Origin: Deltaproteobacteria bacterium
GTDB lineage: Bacteria; Desulfobacterota; Binatia; HRBIN30; CADEER01
DNA: 64,000 nt
Direction: 5' to 3'
NCBI GenBank assembly: GCA_029262455.1
Contig: JAJCZJ010000085.1
Span: 56,353 to 120,352, forward strand
Shown here: piece after piece, positions 1 through 8,934 of the stretch
Layout of the letters: each line of letters starts with the position of its first letter
Numbering within the stretch: position 1 is the first letter of the stretch
The notes under the pieces: model-generated
Told to the model about the DNA's origin: nothing
Databases searched by the model: none
The model's input: the letters and a program-made list of their open reading frames with translations, nothing else
Made by a program: the position numbers and the translations under genes

Positions 1-43
1 TGGCGCACCGTTGACACTTTTCCACGCAAGCCGCGGAGCGAGA

Positions 44-57
44 CAAACGACCGTTTG
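44..57. promoter_or_regulatory. Inverted-repeat operator, site 1 (upstream of ipdA operon)
   Basis: Perfect inverted repeat CAAACG-AC-CGTTTG, about 140 bases ahead of the ipdA start. The same 6-2-6 palindrome occurs at the heads of three other operons in this window. A TTGACA hexamer (55-60) overlaps its right arm, so a repressor bound here could cover a -35 box, although I see no convincing matching -10. The core CAAAC-N4-GTTTG fits the operator described for PsrA-like TetR regulators. The binding protein is not encoded here. Confidence 0.7.
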
Positions 58-199
58 ACAAGATATGGGCGGTCTGCGAGACACAGAAGTCCCAGCGCGC
101 CTCCCCGATTCCGGGCCAAGGCCGTGTTTTAAAACAATAATGCAAGCGTCTGTGACGTCCTGGTTCGGGCTCGTCCCAGAACAGAACAGGGGTAATCTG

Positions 200-1078
200 G
201 TGAACAAACGGATGTCGGCCGCCGATGTCGTCAGCGAGCTGCGAAGCGGCATGACGATCGGAATCGGGGGTTGGGGCGCACGCCGCAAACCGATGGCTCT
301 GGTGCGCGAGCTGGTCCGCTCTGACGTGACCGACCTGACCATTGTCGCCTATGGCGGTCCCGACGTCGGCATGCTCTGCGCCGCCGGGAAGGTCCGCAAA
401 CTCATCTTCGGGTTCGTTTCGCTCGACGTCATCCCCCTCGAAGCACACTTCCGAAAGGCCCGCCAAGCCGGCCAGATCGAGGTCATGGAACTGGACGAGG
501 GTATGCTTCAATGGGGACTGCGCGCTGCGTGCTATCGCCTCCCCTTTCTGCCCATTCGCGCTGGGTTGGCAACCGATATCCAGACCCTCAACACTGAGCT
601 GCGGACGGTACAGTCTCCGTACGCCGACGGCGAAACTCTTCTAGCGATGCCGGCGCTGAATCTCGATGCTGCTCTGGTTCATGTCGATCAAGCCGACGAA
701 CGCGGCAACGGCCAGGTCCTGGGACCTGACCCATACTTCGACGACCTGTACTGCGGTGCCGCGAAGCGACGCTACGTGAGCTGCGAACGTATCGTCGACA
801 CCGCCGCAATGACCGACTCCGGCTGCGTCCACACTCTCCTGCTCGACCGCGGTCTGGTCGATGGCGTCGTCGAGGCACCGTTCGGTGCTCATCCGACATC
901 GTGCTCGCCGAACTACGGAATCGACGCCGAGCATCTTCGCACCTACTCGGCGTCGGCCAAGGAGGAAACCGGCTGGGCCGATTATCGAGCCAAGTTTGTC
1001 GATGTAGACGACGCTTCTTATGTCAACGCTGTCGGTGGCGCCGAAAAGGTGTCCTCGATCCCGCACACGATCTTCTAA
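200..1078 (+). CDS. ipdA: IpdA, alpha subunit of the COCHEA-CoA ring hydrolase
   Basis: This is a CoA-transferase family I alpha-type protein of about 292 residues. With IpdB it is expected to open the last steroid ring (COCHEA-CoA hydrolysis to a linear dioxo-diacyl-CoA) in the cytoplasm. The sequence closely follows mycobacterial IpdA as I recall it: SGMTIGIGGWG near residue 16, the YGGPD block, and DEGML near residue 99 where the catalytic Glu is placed. The GTG at 200 is preferred because it follows AGGGG and matches the family N-terminus; an upstream in-frame ATG at 65 would add a non-homologous extension. First gene of a + strand operon, 14 bases before ipdB, downstream of operator site 1. 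Confidence 0.88.
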   Translation: MNKRMSAADVVSELRSGMTIGIGGWGARRKPMALVRELVRSDVTDLTIVAYGGPDVGMLCAAGKVRKLIFGFVSLDVIPLEAHFRKARQAGQIEVMELDEGMLQWGLRAACYRLPFLPIRAGLATDIQTLNTELRTVQSPYADGETLLAMPALNLDAALVHVDQADERGNGQVLGPDPYFDDLYCGAAKRRYVSCERIVDTAAMTDSGCVHTLLLDRGLVDGVVEAPFGAHPTSCSPNYGIDAEHLRTYSASAKEETGWADYRAKFVDVDDASYVNAVGGAEKVSSIPHTIF

Positions 1079-1092
1079 AGGCGAGAAACTCC

Positions 1093-1860
1093 ATGGCAAA
1101 CGTTGACTACACCCTGGCCGATCTCTGTATCACCGCCGCCGCCGAGGCCTGGCGCGGCGACGGCGAGATCCTCGCATCCGGTATCGGCATCGTGCCCCGC
1201 CTCGCCGCCGGACTGGCGTGGCGCACCCATAGTCCGGACCTCATGATGACCGACAGCGAGTCAGTGCTGGTCTCGGAGCCGGTCCCCGTCGGCCCGCGCG
1301 ACGGCTACGAGCCAAAGGTCGAAGGCTGGATGCCGTTTCGCCGCGTTTTCGACATTCTATGGAGCGGTCGCCGCCACGCCATGACCAGCCCGACGCAGCT
1401 CGACCGCCGCGGCAACATCAACATTTCCTTCATTGGCGACCCCAAGCGACCAAAGGTGCAACTGCTCGGCGCGCGCGGCATTCCGGGCAACACGATCAAC
1501 CACGCCTGCTCGTTCTTTGTCCCCAGCCATACGCAGCGCACCTTCGTCGAACGGGTCGACATGGCCTCGGGAGTCGGATTCGACGACTCCCGATGGGACA
1601 AGGGCACGCGGCGCGATTGGATGGATCTACGCCTGGTCGTCAGCAACTTGGCGGTCATGGACTTCAAGGGGCCCAACAACCGCCTCCGCATCCTCTCAAC
1701 CCACCCAGGAGTCAGCGTCCAGCAAGTTCAGGAGCAGACCGCTTTCGATCTGTGCGTTGCCGAGAATGTTGGCGAAACGCCCACACCATCCGCCGAGCAA
1801 ACGGCAATCCTCAACGAATTAGACCCGCACGGGCAGCGCGCCGCAACGGTGAAAGCCTAG
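1093..1860 (+). CDS. ipdB: IpdB, beta subunit of the COCHEA-CoA ring hydrolase
   Basis: Partner subunit of IpdA, about 255 residues, CoA-transferase family I beta-type fold. The opening stretch YTLADLCITAAAEAWRGDG and the following GIGIVPRLAA block are characteristic of IpdB rather than of ordinary 3-oxoacid CoA-transferase beta subunits; the usual SENG catalytic Glu motif is not visible, as known for the ring-hydrolysing branch. The ATG at 1093 starts just after the family-conserved region begins; the longer in-frame extension back to 901 overlaps ipdA and is discarded. The stop codon abuts the ATG of ipdC, so the two are likely translationally coupled. Confidence 0.88.
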   Translation: MANVDYTLADLCITAAAEAWRGDGEILASGIGIVPRLAAGLAWRTHSPDLMMTDSESVLVSEPVPVGPRDGYEPKVEGWMPFRRVFDILWSGRRHAMTSPTQLDRRGNINISFIGDPKRPKVQLLGARGIPGNTINHACSFFVPSHTQRTFVERVDMASGVGFDDSRWDKGTRRDWMDLRLVVSNLAVMDFKGPNNRLRILSTHPGVSVQQVQEQTAFDLCVAENVGETPTPSAEQTAILNELDPHGQRAATVKA

Positions 1861-2916
1861 ATGCCGTCAGCGGTTCTCAACACCGCGCTCTGCGAAACGC
1901 TCGGCTGTCGATTTCCCATCATCCAGACCGCGATGGGTTGGGTAGCGACCCCCGAGTTGGTCGCCGGCACCTGCAATGGCGGAGGTTTCGGGTTCCTCGC
2001 TGCAGCGACATCGAGACCGGAGCAGGCCGAAGCGGATATTGAGAAGGTTAAGAATCTTACGGATAAGCCGTTCGGAGTGAACTTCCTCATGGAGCAGCCC
2101 GGCGCGGCTGCGATCGTCGATTCGATCATCCGCCACGGCGCCAAGGCCGCCAGCTACAGCCGCTCGCCGAACAAGGATTTCATCCAGAAGTTCAAAGACG
2201 CCGGCATTCTATGTGTTCCAACCGTAGGCGCAGCGCGCCACGCTGAAAAGGCAGTCGAACTCGGCGCCGACATGATCGTCGCACAAGGCGGCGAAGGTGG
2301 CGGCCATACCGGCAGCGTCCCAACCTCGCTTCTGCTTCCGCAAGTCGTCGCCGCCGTCGAGGTGCCGGTCGTCGCTGCCGGCGGCTTTCACAGCGGCCAG
2401 GGCCTGGTCGCGGCACTCGCCTATGGCGCGGTCGGCATTGCGATGGGCACTCGCTTCCTTCTCACCAAAGAAAGCCCCGTCCCCGAAGACACGGCCAAAC
2501 GATACTTCGCCGCCTCGGTGATGGACGTCCCGATCACCACACAAGTCGACGGCTTACCGCAACGGGTCGTACGCAACGAGCTCGTGCAAGAACTCGAAGC
2601 GAGCAACTCGGCGACGCTGCTGATCCGCGCACTGCGCAGTGCTCTCGAGTATCGGAAGATGACCGGCGCATCGATCAGCGAGCTACTATCGGCCGCGTTC
2701 TCCATGCAGAAGAACGACAAACTCACCCGCGCGCAGATGATCATGGCGGCAAACGCGCCGATTTTGATCCGCCGCGCGATGGTCGAAGGCGTCCCCTCGG
2801 AGGGCGTTCTGCCGAGCGGCCAGGTCACCGGGCTCATCGAAGACCAACCTAGCTGCGAAGAACTGCTGTCGCGTATCATGAGCGAAGCTGAAGAAGCGCT
2901 CGCTCGCCTGCGTTGA
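1861..2916 (+). CDS. ipdC: IpdC, NMO-family flavoprotein of steroid C/D-ring degradation
   Basis: A 351-residue member of the nitronate monooxygenase / 2-nitropropane dioxygenase FMN fold. Visible markers are the N-terminal FPIIQTAMGWVATPELVA block, the FMN-phosphate loop GGEGGGHTG (about residues 142-150), and AAGGFHSGQG. In steroid degraders the ipdA-ipdB-adjacent member of this family is IpdC, which acts on hydroxy-hydrindane carboxyl-CoA intermediates just before EchA20 opens ring C. The position directly behind ipdAB makes that assignment stronger than the fold alone. Starts immediately after the ipdB stop and overlaps the region carrying the echA20 ribosome binding site. Confidence 0.82.
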   Translation: MPSAVLNTALCETLGCRFPIIQTAMGWVATPELVAGTCNGGGFGFLAAATSRPEQAEADIEKVKNLTDKPFGVNFLMEQPGAAAIVDSIIRHGAKAASYSRSPNKDFIQKFKDAGILCVPTVGAARHAEKAVELGADMIVAQGGEGGGHTGSVPTSLLLPQVVAAVEVPVVAAGGFHSGQGLVAALAYGAVGIAMGTRFLLTKESPVPEDTAKRYFAASVMDVPITTQVDGLPQRVVRNELVQELEASNSATLLIRALRSALEYRKMTGASISELLSAAFSMQKNDKLTRAQMIMAANAPILIRRAMVEGVPSEGVLPSGQVTGLIEDQPSCEELLSRIMSEAEEALARLR

Positions 2917-2930
2917 AGAAGGAGGATGTC

Positions 2931-3683
2931 GTGTCATTTCACACTACCGTAGATGAAGGTCTGGCCGACCTCGTACTGGATCACCCTCCCGTCAACGCCT
3001 TTGACAGCGACGGATGGATCAACCTGTCCAAGGAGATCAAGTCCATCGGACAGCGCGAAGACGTCAACTGTATCCTCATCTCGGCGAAAGGCCGCGGCTT
3101 CTGTGCCGGCGTCGATATCAAGGAGCTCGCCAAAGACGGTACGATCATCACCAAGGTCAACCACGGCTGCTACGAGACCTTCGCCGCGATTCACGATTGC
3201 CCCGTCCCAGTCATCTCGGCTGCTCACGGCTTCGTCCTCGGCGGTGGCATCGGCATCGTCGGTGCATCGGACATCATCATCGCATCCGAGGACGCGACCT
3301 TCGGATTGCCCGAGATCGATCGCGGCGCCCTCGGCGCGGCGACCCATTTGCTGCGGATGTTCCCGATTCAAAAGGTCCGCCGCATGCTCTACTCGGGCGA
3401 ACCCATCACCGCCCAGGAAGCCTATCGCCTCGGAGCCCTCGAGTCGGTGGTGCCCGCCGACCAGTTGATGCCAACCGCACACGAGCTCGCAAAAAAGATC
3501 GCCGCCAAGAGCGCCAAAGCACTGCGGCTCGCCAAGGAGTCGCTGAACGGCATCGAGCTGCTCGATATCAAGCGCAGTTACCGCTACGAGCAGGGCTTCA
3601 CTCTCGAACTCTACACCAACAAAGATTCCCAAGAGGCACGCGACGCCTTCGTCGAGAAGCGCGAAGCCAAGTTCGAGAAATGA
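2931..3683 (+). CDS. echA20: EchA20-like crotonase, steroid ring hydrolase
   Basis: Crotonase-fold protein of about 250 residues. The oxyanion-hole segments ISAKGRGFCAGVDIKEL and AAHGFVLGGGIGI are present, followed by a FGLPEIDRGALG block. In the characterised pathway EchA20 hydrolyses the ring of HIEC-CoA to give COCHEA-CoA, the substrate of IpdAB, which fits its place directly after ipdC. GTG at 2931 is chosen because GGAGG lies 5 bases ahead; a TTG at 2913 would be an alternative but has no better signal. Followed by 49 bases rich in GAGC/GCGC motifs before the next gene. Confidence 0.8.
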   Translation: MSFHTTVDEGLADLVLDHPPVNAFDSDGWINLSKEIKSIGQREDVNCILISAKGRGFCAGVDIKELAKDGTIITKVNHGCYETFAAIHDCPVPVISAAHGFVLGGGIGIVGASDIIIASEDATFGLPEIDRGALGAATHLLRMFPIQKVRRMLYSGEPITAQEAYRLGALESVVPADQLMPTAHELAKKIAAKSAKALRLAKESLNGIELLDIKRSYRYEQGFTLELYTNKDSQEARDAFVEKREAKFEK

Positions 3684-3732
3684 GCGAAGCGAGCTCATCG
3701 GAGCGCGAAGCGCGCACGGGAGCGAATTCATA

Positions 3733-4890
3733 ATGGAATTGTCGTTTAGTCCGCAGCTACAAGCATTCCGCGCGGAAGCGCGGACCTGGTTAGACGCCAA
3801 CGTCCCCGACCCGGCGCTGCCTTCGCTCGATACGGCCGAAGGGTTCGCCCTTCACCGCGGGTGGGAACGCAAGCTCAACGAAGGCCGGTGGGCGATGGTG
3901 CCTTGGCCGGTCGAGTACGGCGGTCGCGGGGCCAACCTCATCGAGTGGCTGGTATTCGAAGAGGAGTACTACCGCGCCGGCGCGCCGTTGCGGGTCAATC
4001 AGAACGGCATCTTCCTGCTCGGCCCGACTCTGATGGAATACGGTACGCCCGAGCAGAAAGCGCGCTTTCTGCCCAAAATGGCGTCCGGCGAAGAGATCTG
4101 GGCGCAGGGCTGGTCCGAACCCAACGCCGGTAGCGATATGGCGGCGATTCGGTCGACCGCCCGTCGTGAAGGAGACTTTTTCGTCCTCAACGGACAGAAG
4201 ACCTGGGCGTCGCGCGGCGCTTTCGCCGATTGGCTGTTCGGCATCTTCCGCACCGACCCCGACTCTGAGCGGCACCGCGGCCTCACGTTCATCCTGATCC
4301 CGCTCGACGCTCCCGGCGTCAACGTACGACCGATCGCCCAGCTCGACGGCGAGACCGGCTTTGCCGAGGTTTTCTTCGACGAAGCCAAGGTGCATGTCGA
4401 GAATCAACTCGGCGATGAAGGCGGAGGTTGGAAGGTCGCGATGGCGACGGCCGGCTTCGAGCGCGGGTTGATGTTGCGCTCACCCGCACGCTTTCAAGCG
4501 ACGGCGGCGCGCCTGGTCGAGCTCTACCGCGAAGTCGGAGACAGCGCCGACCCGGCCCTGCGCGACGCTGTCGGCAGAGCTTGGACCAGCGCCGAAGCGT
4601 ACTGCTTGAACACCTACCAAACAGCGTCGCGCCTGATCGCCGGCGGCAGTATCGGATCCGAAGCCAGCTTGAACAAGATCTTCTGGTCCGAAATGGACGT
4701 CCACATGCACGAGACAGCCCTGTCCTTGCTCGGCGCTCGCTCGCAACTCTTGCCGCACGCACCCGAGGCCGGAAACGTCGGCAGCTGGCTCGACGGTTTC
4801 CTCTTTTCGCTCGCCGGTCCGATCTACGCCGGGACCAACGAAATTCAACGCAATGTCATCGCCGAGCGCCTGCTCGGATTGCCTCGATAA
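3733..4890 (+). CDS. fadE31: FadE31-like acyl-CoA dehydrogenase
   Basis: Acyl-CoA dehydrogenase of 385 residues with the three-domain ACAD layout: N-terminal helices, the FAD-contacting AQGWSEPNAGSD segment (about residues 122-133), and a C-terminal GPIYAGTNEIQRNVIAERLLGLPR-type tail. From memory it aligns over its length with mycobacterial FadE31 (NAEGFAxHR-like N-terminus, RSPARFxA motif). FadE31 combines with FadE32 or FadE33 in alpha2beta2 complexes acting on the methyl-oxo-diacyl-CoA produced after ring opening. The next gene, 29 bases on, encodes a second, shorter ACAD that is the likely partner. Confidence 0.8.
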   Translation: MELSFSPQLQAFRAEARTWLDANVPDPALPSLDTAEGFALHRGWERKLNEGRWAMVPWPVEYGGRGANLIEWLVFEEEYYRAGAPLRVNQNGIFLLGPTLMEYGTPEQKARFLPKMASGEEIWAQGWSEPNAGSDMAAIRSTARREGDFFVLNGQKTWASRGAFADWLFGIFRTDPDSERHRGLTFILIPLDAPGVNVRPIAQLDGETGFAEVFFDEAKVHVENQLGDEGGGWKVAMATAGFERGLMLRSPARFQATAARLVELYREVGDSADPALRDAVGRAWTSAEAYCLNTYQTASRLIAGGSIGSEASLNKIFWSEMDVHMHETALSLLGARSQLLPHAPEAGNVGSWLDGFLFSLAGPIYAGTNEIQRNVIAERLLGLPR

Positions 4891-4919
4891 CCGCCAAACC
4901 CAACAGCGAAGACTGACAA

Positions 4920-5981
4920 ATGGATTTCACTTTCAGCGAAGATCACGCAATGTTCCGCGACAGCGTTCGCGGCCTACTCGAACGCGAGTGCACGCCGGAA
5001 CGAGTCCGAACCCTTTGGCAACCAAGCGACTCGCCCGGGAGTCGTGTGCTTTGGGGCAAGCTCGCCGAGCTCGGCATCTTCGGCATGATGGCGCCGGAAA
5101 ACGCCGGCGGACTGGCGATGAACGAGGTCGATCTGGTCCTCCCGCTCATCGAAACCGGCAGAGCCGCCTTCCCGGGCCCGGTCGTCGAATGTGCGGCCGT
5201 CGCGGTCCCAGCATTGCGCGACCTCGGCGACGAAGCTCTGCAGGAACTTTGGCTAGCCGGTGTCGCGAGCGGCGACACGATTCTCGGCTTCGCTCACGCG
5301 GCAAACAACCTCGTCGCCGACGCCGATGTCGTCGACGCACTCCTGGTCGGACAGGGTAGCGAACTCCATCTCTTTCCGTCCGATCAATTGAGCTTGACTC
5401 ACCAGCCGGCAAACGACCCGGGCCGGCGACTCTTCAAGGTCGACGTCTCCTCGGGCTCGGCAGACACCCGCATCGCCGGCGGACAAGCAGCGAGCAGCTT
5501 GATCGCCGACGCATTGGACCGCGGCGCGTTCGGAACGGCCGCCCAGCTCGTCGGCGTCGCGCAGCAGCTCGTCGACATCGCGGTTACCTACGCAACGCAA
5601 CGCGAACAGTTCGGCAAGCCCATTGGTTCGTTCCAAGCGATCAAACACGCACTCGCTACCGTCCAGGTGAAGATCGAGTTCGCCAAGCCCCTGCTCTATC
5701 GAGCCGCCAACTCACTGGCGACCCGAGCCGATACTCGATCGGCCGACGTCTCACAGGCCAAGGCCGGCGCGGGAGAAGCCGCCACCGCGGCCGCCAAGAC
5801 ATCCCTGCAAGTCCACGGCGCGATCGGCTATACCTGGGAGTGCGATCTACAGATCTGGATGAAGCGCGCCTGGTCTCTCGACCTCGCGTGGGGCAGCGCG
5901 GCGTTTCACCGCGGACGTGTTGCCGACGCAATCATCGATGGGAGTAGCCCGGCACGCAGTTTCGGATTCGAGGCGCGCTAG
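4920..5981 (+). CDS. Acyl-CoA dehydrogenase, likely FadE32/33-type partner subunit
   Basis: ACAD-fold protein of 353 residues starting MDFTFSEDHAMFRDSVRGLL. The C-terminal EQFGKPIGSFQAIKH block and the VHGAIGYTWE segment are typical of this superfamily. It is shorter than its neighbour and the middle domain is weakly conserved, the pattern seen in alpha2beta2 steroid ACADs in which the two subunits are unequal. I infer that it pairs with the FadE31-like protein upstream; whether FadE32 or FadE33 is the closer relative I cannot tell. The ribosome binding site (GAAGACT) is weak, consistent with coupling to the upstream gene. Confidence 0.72.
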   Translation: MDFTFSEDHAMFRDSVRGLLERECTPERVRTLWQPSDSPGSRVLWGKLAELGIFGMMAPENAGGLAMNEVDLVLPLIETGRAAFPGPVVECAAVAVPALRDLGDEALQELWLAGVASGDTILGFAHAANNLVADADVVDALLVGQGSELHLFPSDQLSLTHQPANDPGRRLFKVDVSSGSADTRIAGGQAASSLIADALDRGAFGTAAQLVGVAQQLVDIAVTYATQREQFGKPIGSFQAIKHALATVQVKIEFAKPLLYRAANSLATRADTRSADVSQAKAGAGEAATAAAKTSLQVHGAIGYTWECDLQIWMKRAWSLDLAWGSAAFHRGRVADAIIDGSSPARSFGFEAR

Positions 5982-6087
5982 CAACTGTTACCACACGAAA
6001 TTCACGATACACTTACAAGAAGAGTCTCACAGCAGGCGTCGGCAGACGCCGGTCGAGGAATAGTCGCAGCTTCAGGAGTATAGATCG

Positions 6088-6519
6088 ATGGCGAAGACGA
6101 AGGTTCCCGCAATAGACGATTGGTTTCGGATGGACTTTGCCGAACCACAATTACTCGGAAGCCGCTGTACCGAGTGCGGCACTTACTTTTTCCCAAAGGA
6201 GTCCCATTTTTGCCGCAATCCCAATTGCTCGGGGACGAACTTCGAAGAAGCCCCGCTGTCGCCACGCGGCAAGCTGTGGTCGTTCACCAACAACTGCTAT
6301 CCACCGCCAAAACCCTACATGGCGCCGGACCCGTTCGTCCCCTACATCGTCGCCGCCGTCGAGCTCGAGCGCGAGAAGATGGTCGTCCTCGGCCAGGTCG
6401 AGGCAAGCGTAAAGATCAACGAGCTCTCGGCCGGGATGGACATGGAACTCTACTTGGAGACGTTGTTCGAAGACGACGACAACGAATACATCGTCTGGAA
6501 ATGGCGCCCGGTCGCGTGA
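6088..6519 (+). CDS. DUF35 zinc-ribbon/OB-fold protein, partner of the next gene
   Basis: A 143-residue protein with an N-terminal rubredoxin-like zinc ribbon (CTEC near residue 28 and CRNPNC near 46) followed by an OB-fold (GKLWSFTNNCYPPPKPY, then VVLGQVE). This is the DUF35 architecture. DUF35 proteins bind acyl-CoA and form obligate complexes with thiolase-fold partners; in mycobacteria the DUF35 domain of ChsH2 pairs with the aldolase Ltp2. Here it stands alone, 22 bases before a thiolase-fold gene, with a good AGGAG site upstream. A second copy of the same pair lies at 57371-58996. Confidence 0.85.
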   Translation: MAKTKVPAIDDWFRMDFAEPQLLGSRCTECGTYFFPKESHFCRNPNCSGTNFEEAPLSPRGKLWSFTNNCYPPPKPYMAPDPFVPYIVAAVELEREKMVVLGQVEASVKINELSAGMDMELYLETLFEDDDNEYIVWKWRPVA

Positions 6520-6541
6520 CCGGCTTCGAAAGGACAATCAG

Positions 6542-7729
6542 ATGACGAAAGAAGTCGCGGTTCTCGGAGTCGGGATGCACCCGTGGGGCAAGTGGGGAAA
6601 GAACTTTGTCGAGTACGGAGTCAAAGCGGCGCGCGACGCGTTGGCCGATGCCGGCATCGAATGGAAGGACGTCCAGTTCGTTTCCGGCGGAGACACCATC
6701 CGCAATGGCTATCCGGGCTACGTCGCCGGTGCGACCTTCTGTCAGGCCATGGGCTGGAGCGGCGCCCGCGTCGCGAGTTCTTACGGCGCCTGCGCCTCCG
6801 GGTCACAAGCCATCAACAACGCTCGTGCGCAGATCCTCGCCGGACTCTGTGACGTCGCCTTGGTCGTCGGCGCCGACGCCGCGCCGAAAGGATTCTTCGC
6901 TCCGCAGGGCGGCGATCGCCCGGACGATCCGGATTGGTTGCGCTTCCGATTGATTGGAGCGACGAACCCGATCTACTTCGGCCTCTACGCGCGGCGCCGG
7001 ATGGAGATCTACGGCGCTACCGAACAGGACTTTGCCAAGGTCAAAGTGAAGAACTCTCGCCACGGACTGAACAATCCAAACGCGCGCTACCGCAAGGAAG
7101 TCGCGAAGGAAGACGTGCTGTCGTCTGCGATCGTATCGGATCCACTGCACCTGCTCGAGATCTGCGCCACCAGCGACGGCGGCGCGGCGATGGTACTCAC
7201 CAGCATGGAATACGCCCGCAAGCACGCGACCGACCCGGTGAAGATTGCCGGGGTATCCACCGTAACTCCCAACTTCCCCAATACTGTGATCGAGATGCCG
7301 AATTTTGCGACGGATTCGGCCGCCGCGGTGGCACCGCCTGAGACACCGTTCAAAGACTCGATCACCAAGCTCGCCTATGAAGAAGCAGGCCTCGGCCCCG
7401 AGGACATGAGCATGGCCGAAGTCTACGACCTCTCGACTGCACTCGAGCTCGACTGGTACGAAAACATCGGCCTGTGTAAGCCCGGCGAAGCGGAGAAGCT
7501 GCTCAACGACGGTCACACCACCCTGGGCGGACGGGTTCCCGTCAATCCGAGTGGCGGCCTCGCCTGTTTCGGGGAGGCGGTACCGGCACAGGCGATCGCG
7601 CAGGTCTGCGAGCTCACCTGGCAGCTGCGCGGCCAAGCAGAGGGCCGGCAAGTCGAAAATGCGAAGGCTGGAGTCACAGCAAATCAGGGTCTTTTCGGTC
7701 ACGGTTCATCCGTGGTCGTCACGAAGTAG
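6542..7729 (+). CDS. Thiolase-fold SCP-X/Ltp-like protein, predicted retro-aldolase
   Basis: A 395-residue protein of the SCP-X thiolase branch. The nucleophile-type Cys is kept in GACASGSQA (near residue 88), but the segment that carries the catalytic His in SCP-X thiolases reads VYDLST, with Tyr in place of His, and the C-terminal G-H-P motif reads FGEAVP. Loss of both His positions argues against Claisen thiolysis and fits the aldolase Ltp2, which cleaves the hydroxylated steroid side chain with a DUF35 partner. The DUF35 gene is directly upstream. The exact substrate is unknown; the operon context suggests a steroid or ring-derived hydroxyacyl-CoA. Confidence 0.75.
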   Translation: MTKEVAVLGVGMHPWGKWGKNFVEYGVKAARDALADAGIEWKDVQFVSGGDTIRNGYPGYVAGATFCQAMGWSGARVASSYGACASGSQAINNARAQILAGLCDVALVVGADAAPKGFFAPQGGDRPDDPDWLRFRLIGATNPIYFGLYARRRMEIYGATEQDFAKVKVKNSRHGLNNPNARYRKEVAKEDVLSSAIVSDPLHLLEICATSDGGAAMVLTSMEYARKHATDPVKIAGVSTVTPNFPNTVIEMPNFATDSAAAVAPPETPFKDSITKLAYEEAGLGPEDMSMAEVYDLSTALELDWYENIGLCKPGEAEKLLNDGHTTLGGRVPVNPSGGLACFGEAVPAQAIAQVCELTWQLRGQAEGRQVENAKAGVTANQGLFGHGSSVVVTK

Positions 7730-7755
7730 CACGCAACGAGTGAACGGAGCGTACA

Positions 7756-8907
7756 ATGGCTGAGGCATACATTATTGATGCAGTTCGCACCCCCGTCGGA
7801 CGGCGCGGTGGCGCGTTGAGTCAAGTCCACCCAGCGGATCTCGGCGCCCATGTCATCAAAGGATTGATCGAGCGCACCGGCGTCGATCCGGCAAGAGTGG
7901 ACGACGTCATCTTCGGGTGCATCGACACCATCGGACCGCAGGCCGGCGACATTGCCCGCACTTGTTGGTTGGCTGCTGGCTATCCGGACGAAGTGCCTGG
8001 AACCACGATCGATCGACAGTGTGGATCGTCGCAACAGTCGGTACACTTCGCGGCACAGGCAGTCATGAGTGGCACCAATGACTTGGTCGTTGCGGGTGGC
8101 GTGCAGAACATGAGTCAGATTCCCATCTCTTCGGCGATGACGGCGGCGGAGCCGTTTGGATTTTCTGATCCGTTCTCCGGCTCGACCGGTTGGCAAGCCC
8201 GCTACGGTGGCCAGGAGGTGTCGCAGTTTCGTTCCGCCGAAATGATCGCAGAGAAATGGGACATCTCGCGCGTCGAGATGGAACGCTTTGCGCTCGAGAG
8301 CCACACCCGCGCCCTGCGCGCGATCGACGAGAACCGCTTCGATCGAGAGATCATTCCGTTTGGCGAGGTCACGACGGACGAAGGCCCGCGCCGCGGCACG
8401 ACACTCGAAAAAATGGCCGCGTTGCGGACTCTTCAAGAAGGCGGTCGGATGACGGCCGCCGTGTCCAGCCAGATCTCCGACGCCGGTTCAGCGATGCTGA
8501 TCGCATCGGAGAAGGCGGTCAAAGAATTCGGACTCAAGCCGCGTGCACGGGTCCACCACATCAGCGTTCGCGGCGCCGACCCAATTTGGATGTTGACCGC
8601 ACCCATTCCTGCGACAGCCTACGCGCTCGAAAAGAGCGGCATGAAGCAAGACGAGATCGATCTGGTCGAAATCAACGAAGCGTTCGCATCCGTCGTACTC
8701 GCATGGCAGCGCGAAACGAAGTGGGACATGGAAAAGGTGAACGTCAACGGCGGAGCGATCGCACTCGGCCATCCGATCGGAGCCACCGGCACGCGACTGA
8801 TGACGACCATGCTCAACGAGCTGGAACGAACCGGCGGCCGCTACGGCCTGCAGACGATGTGCGAGGGCGGCGGCCAAGCCAACGTCACGATCATCGAGCG
8901 TCTCTGA
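7756..8907 (+). CDS. fadA6: Acetyl-CoA acetyltransferase (thiolase), FadA6-like
   Basis: A classical degradative thiolase of 383 residues. All catalytic elements are visible: DRQCGSSQQSV (nucleophilic Cys near residue 90), NEAFASV, the NGGAIALGHPIGATG His motif near residue 340, and a terminal MCEGGGQAN Cys. In the ipd gene clusters of steroid degraders the thiolase is FadA6, which removes acetyl-CoA from the ring-opened product of IpdAB; location in this operon supports that role, though FadA5-like activity on side chains cannot be excluded from sequence alone. Good GGAG site ahead of the ATG. Confidence 0.8.
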   Translation: MAEAYIIDAVRTPVGRRGGALSQVHPADLGAHVIKGLIERTGVDPARVDDVIFGCIDTIGPQAGDIARTCWLAAGYPDEVPGTTIDRQCGSSQQSVHFAAQAVMSGTNDLVVAGGVQNMSQIPISSAMTAAEPFGFSDPFSGSTGWQARYGGQEVSQFRSAEMIAEKWDISRVEMERFALESHTRALRAIDENRFDREIIPFGEVTTDEGPRRGTTLEKMAALRTLQEGGRMTAAVSSQISDAGSAMLIASEKAVKEFGLKPRARVHHISVRGADPIWMLTAPIPATAYALEKSGMKQDEIDLVEINEAFASVVLAWQRETKWDMEKVNVNGGAIALGHPIGATGTRLMTTMLNELERTGGRYGLQTMCEGGGQANVTIIERL

Positions 8908-8934
8908 CTCCGGCCACCCCTCCTCCAACGGAGA

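Noticed and set aside
7756..8907. Third retro-aldolase candidate
   Set aside because: All thiolase catalytic residues (both Cys and the G-H-P His) are intact, so it is a genuine thiolase.
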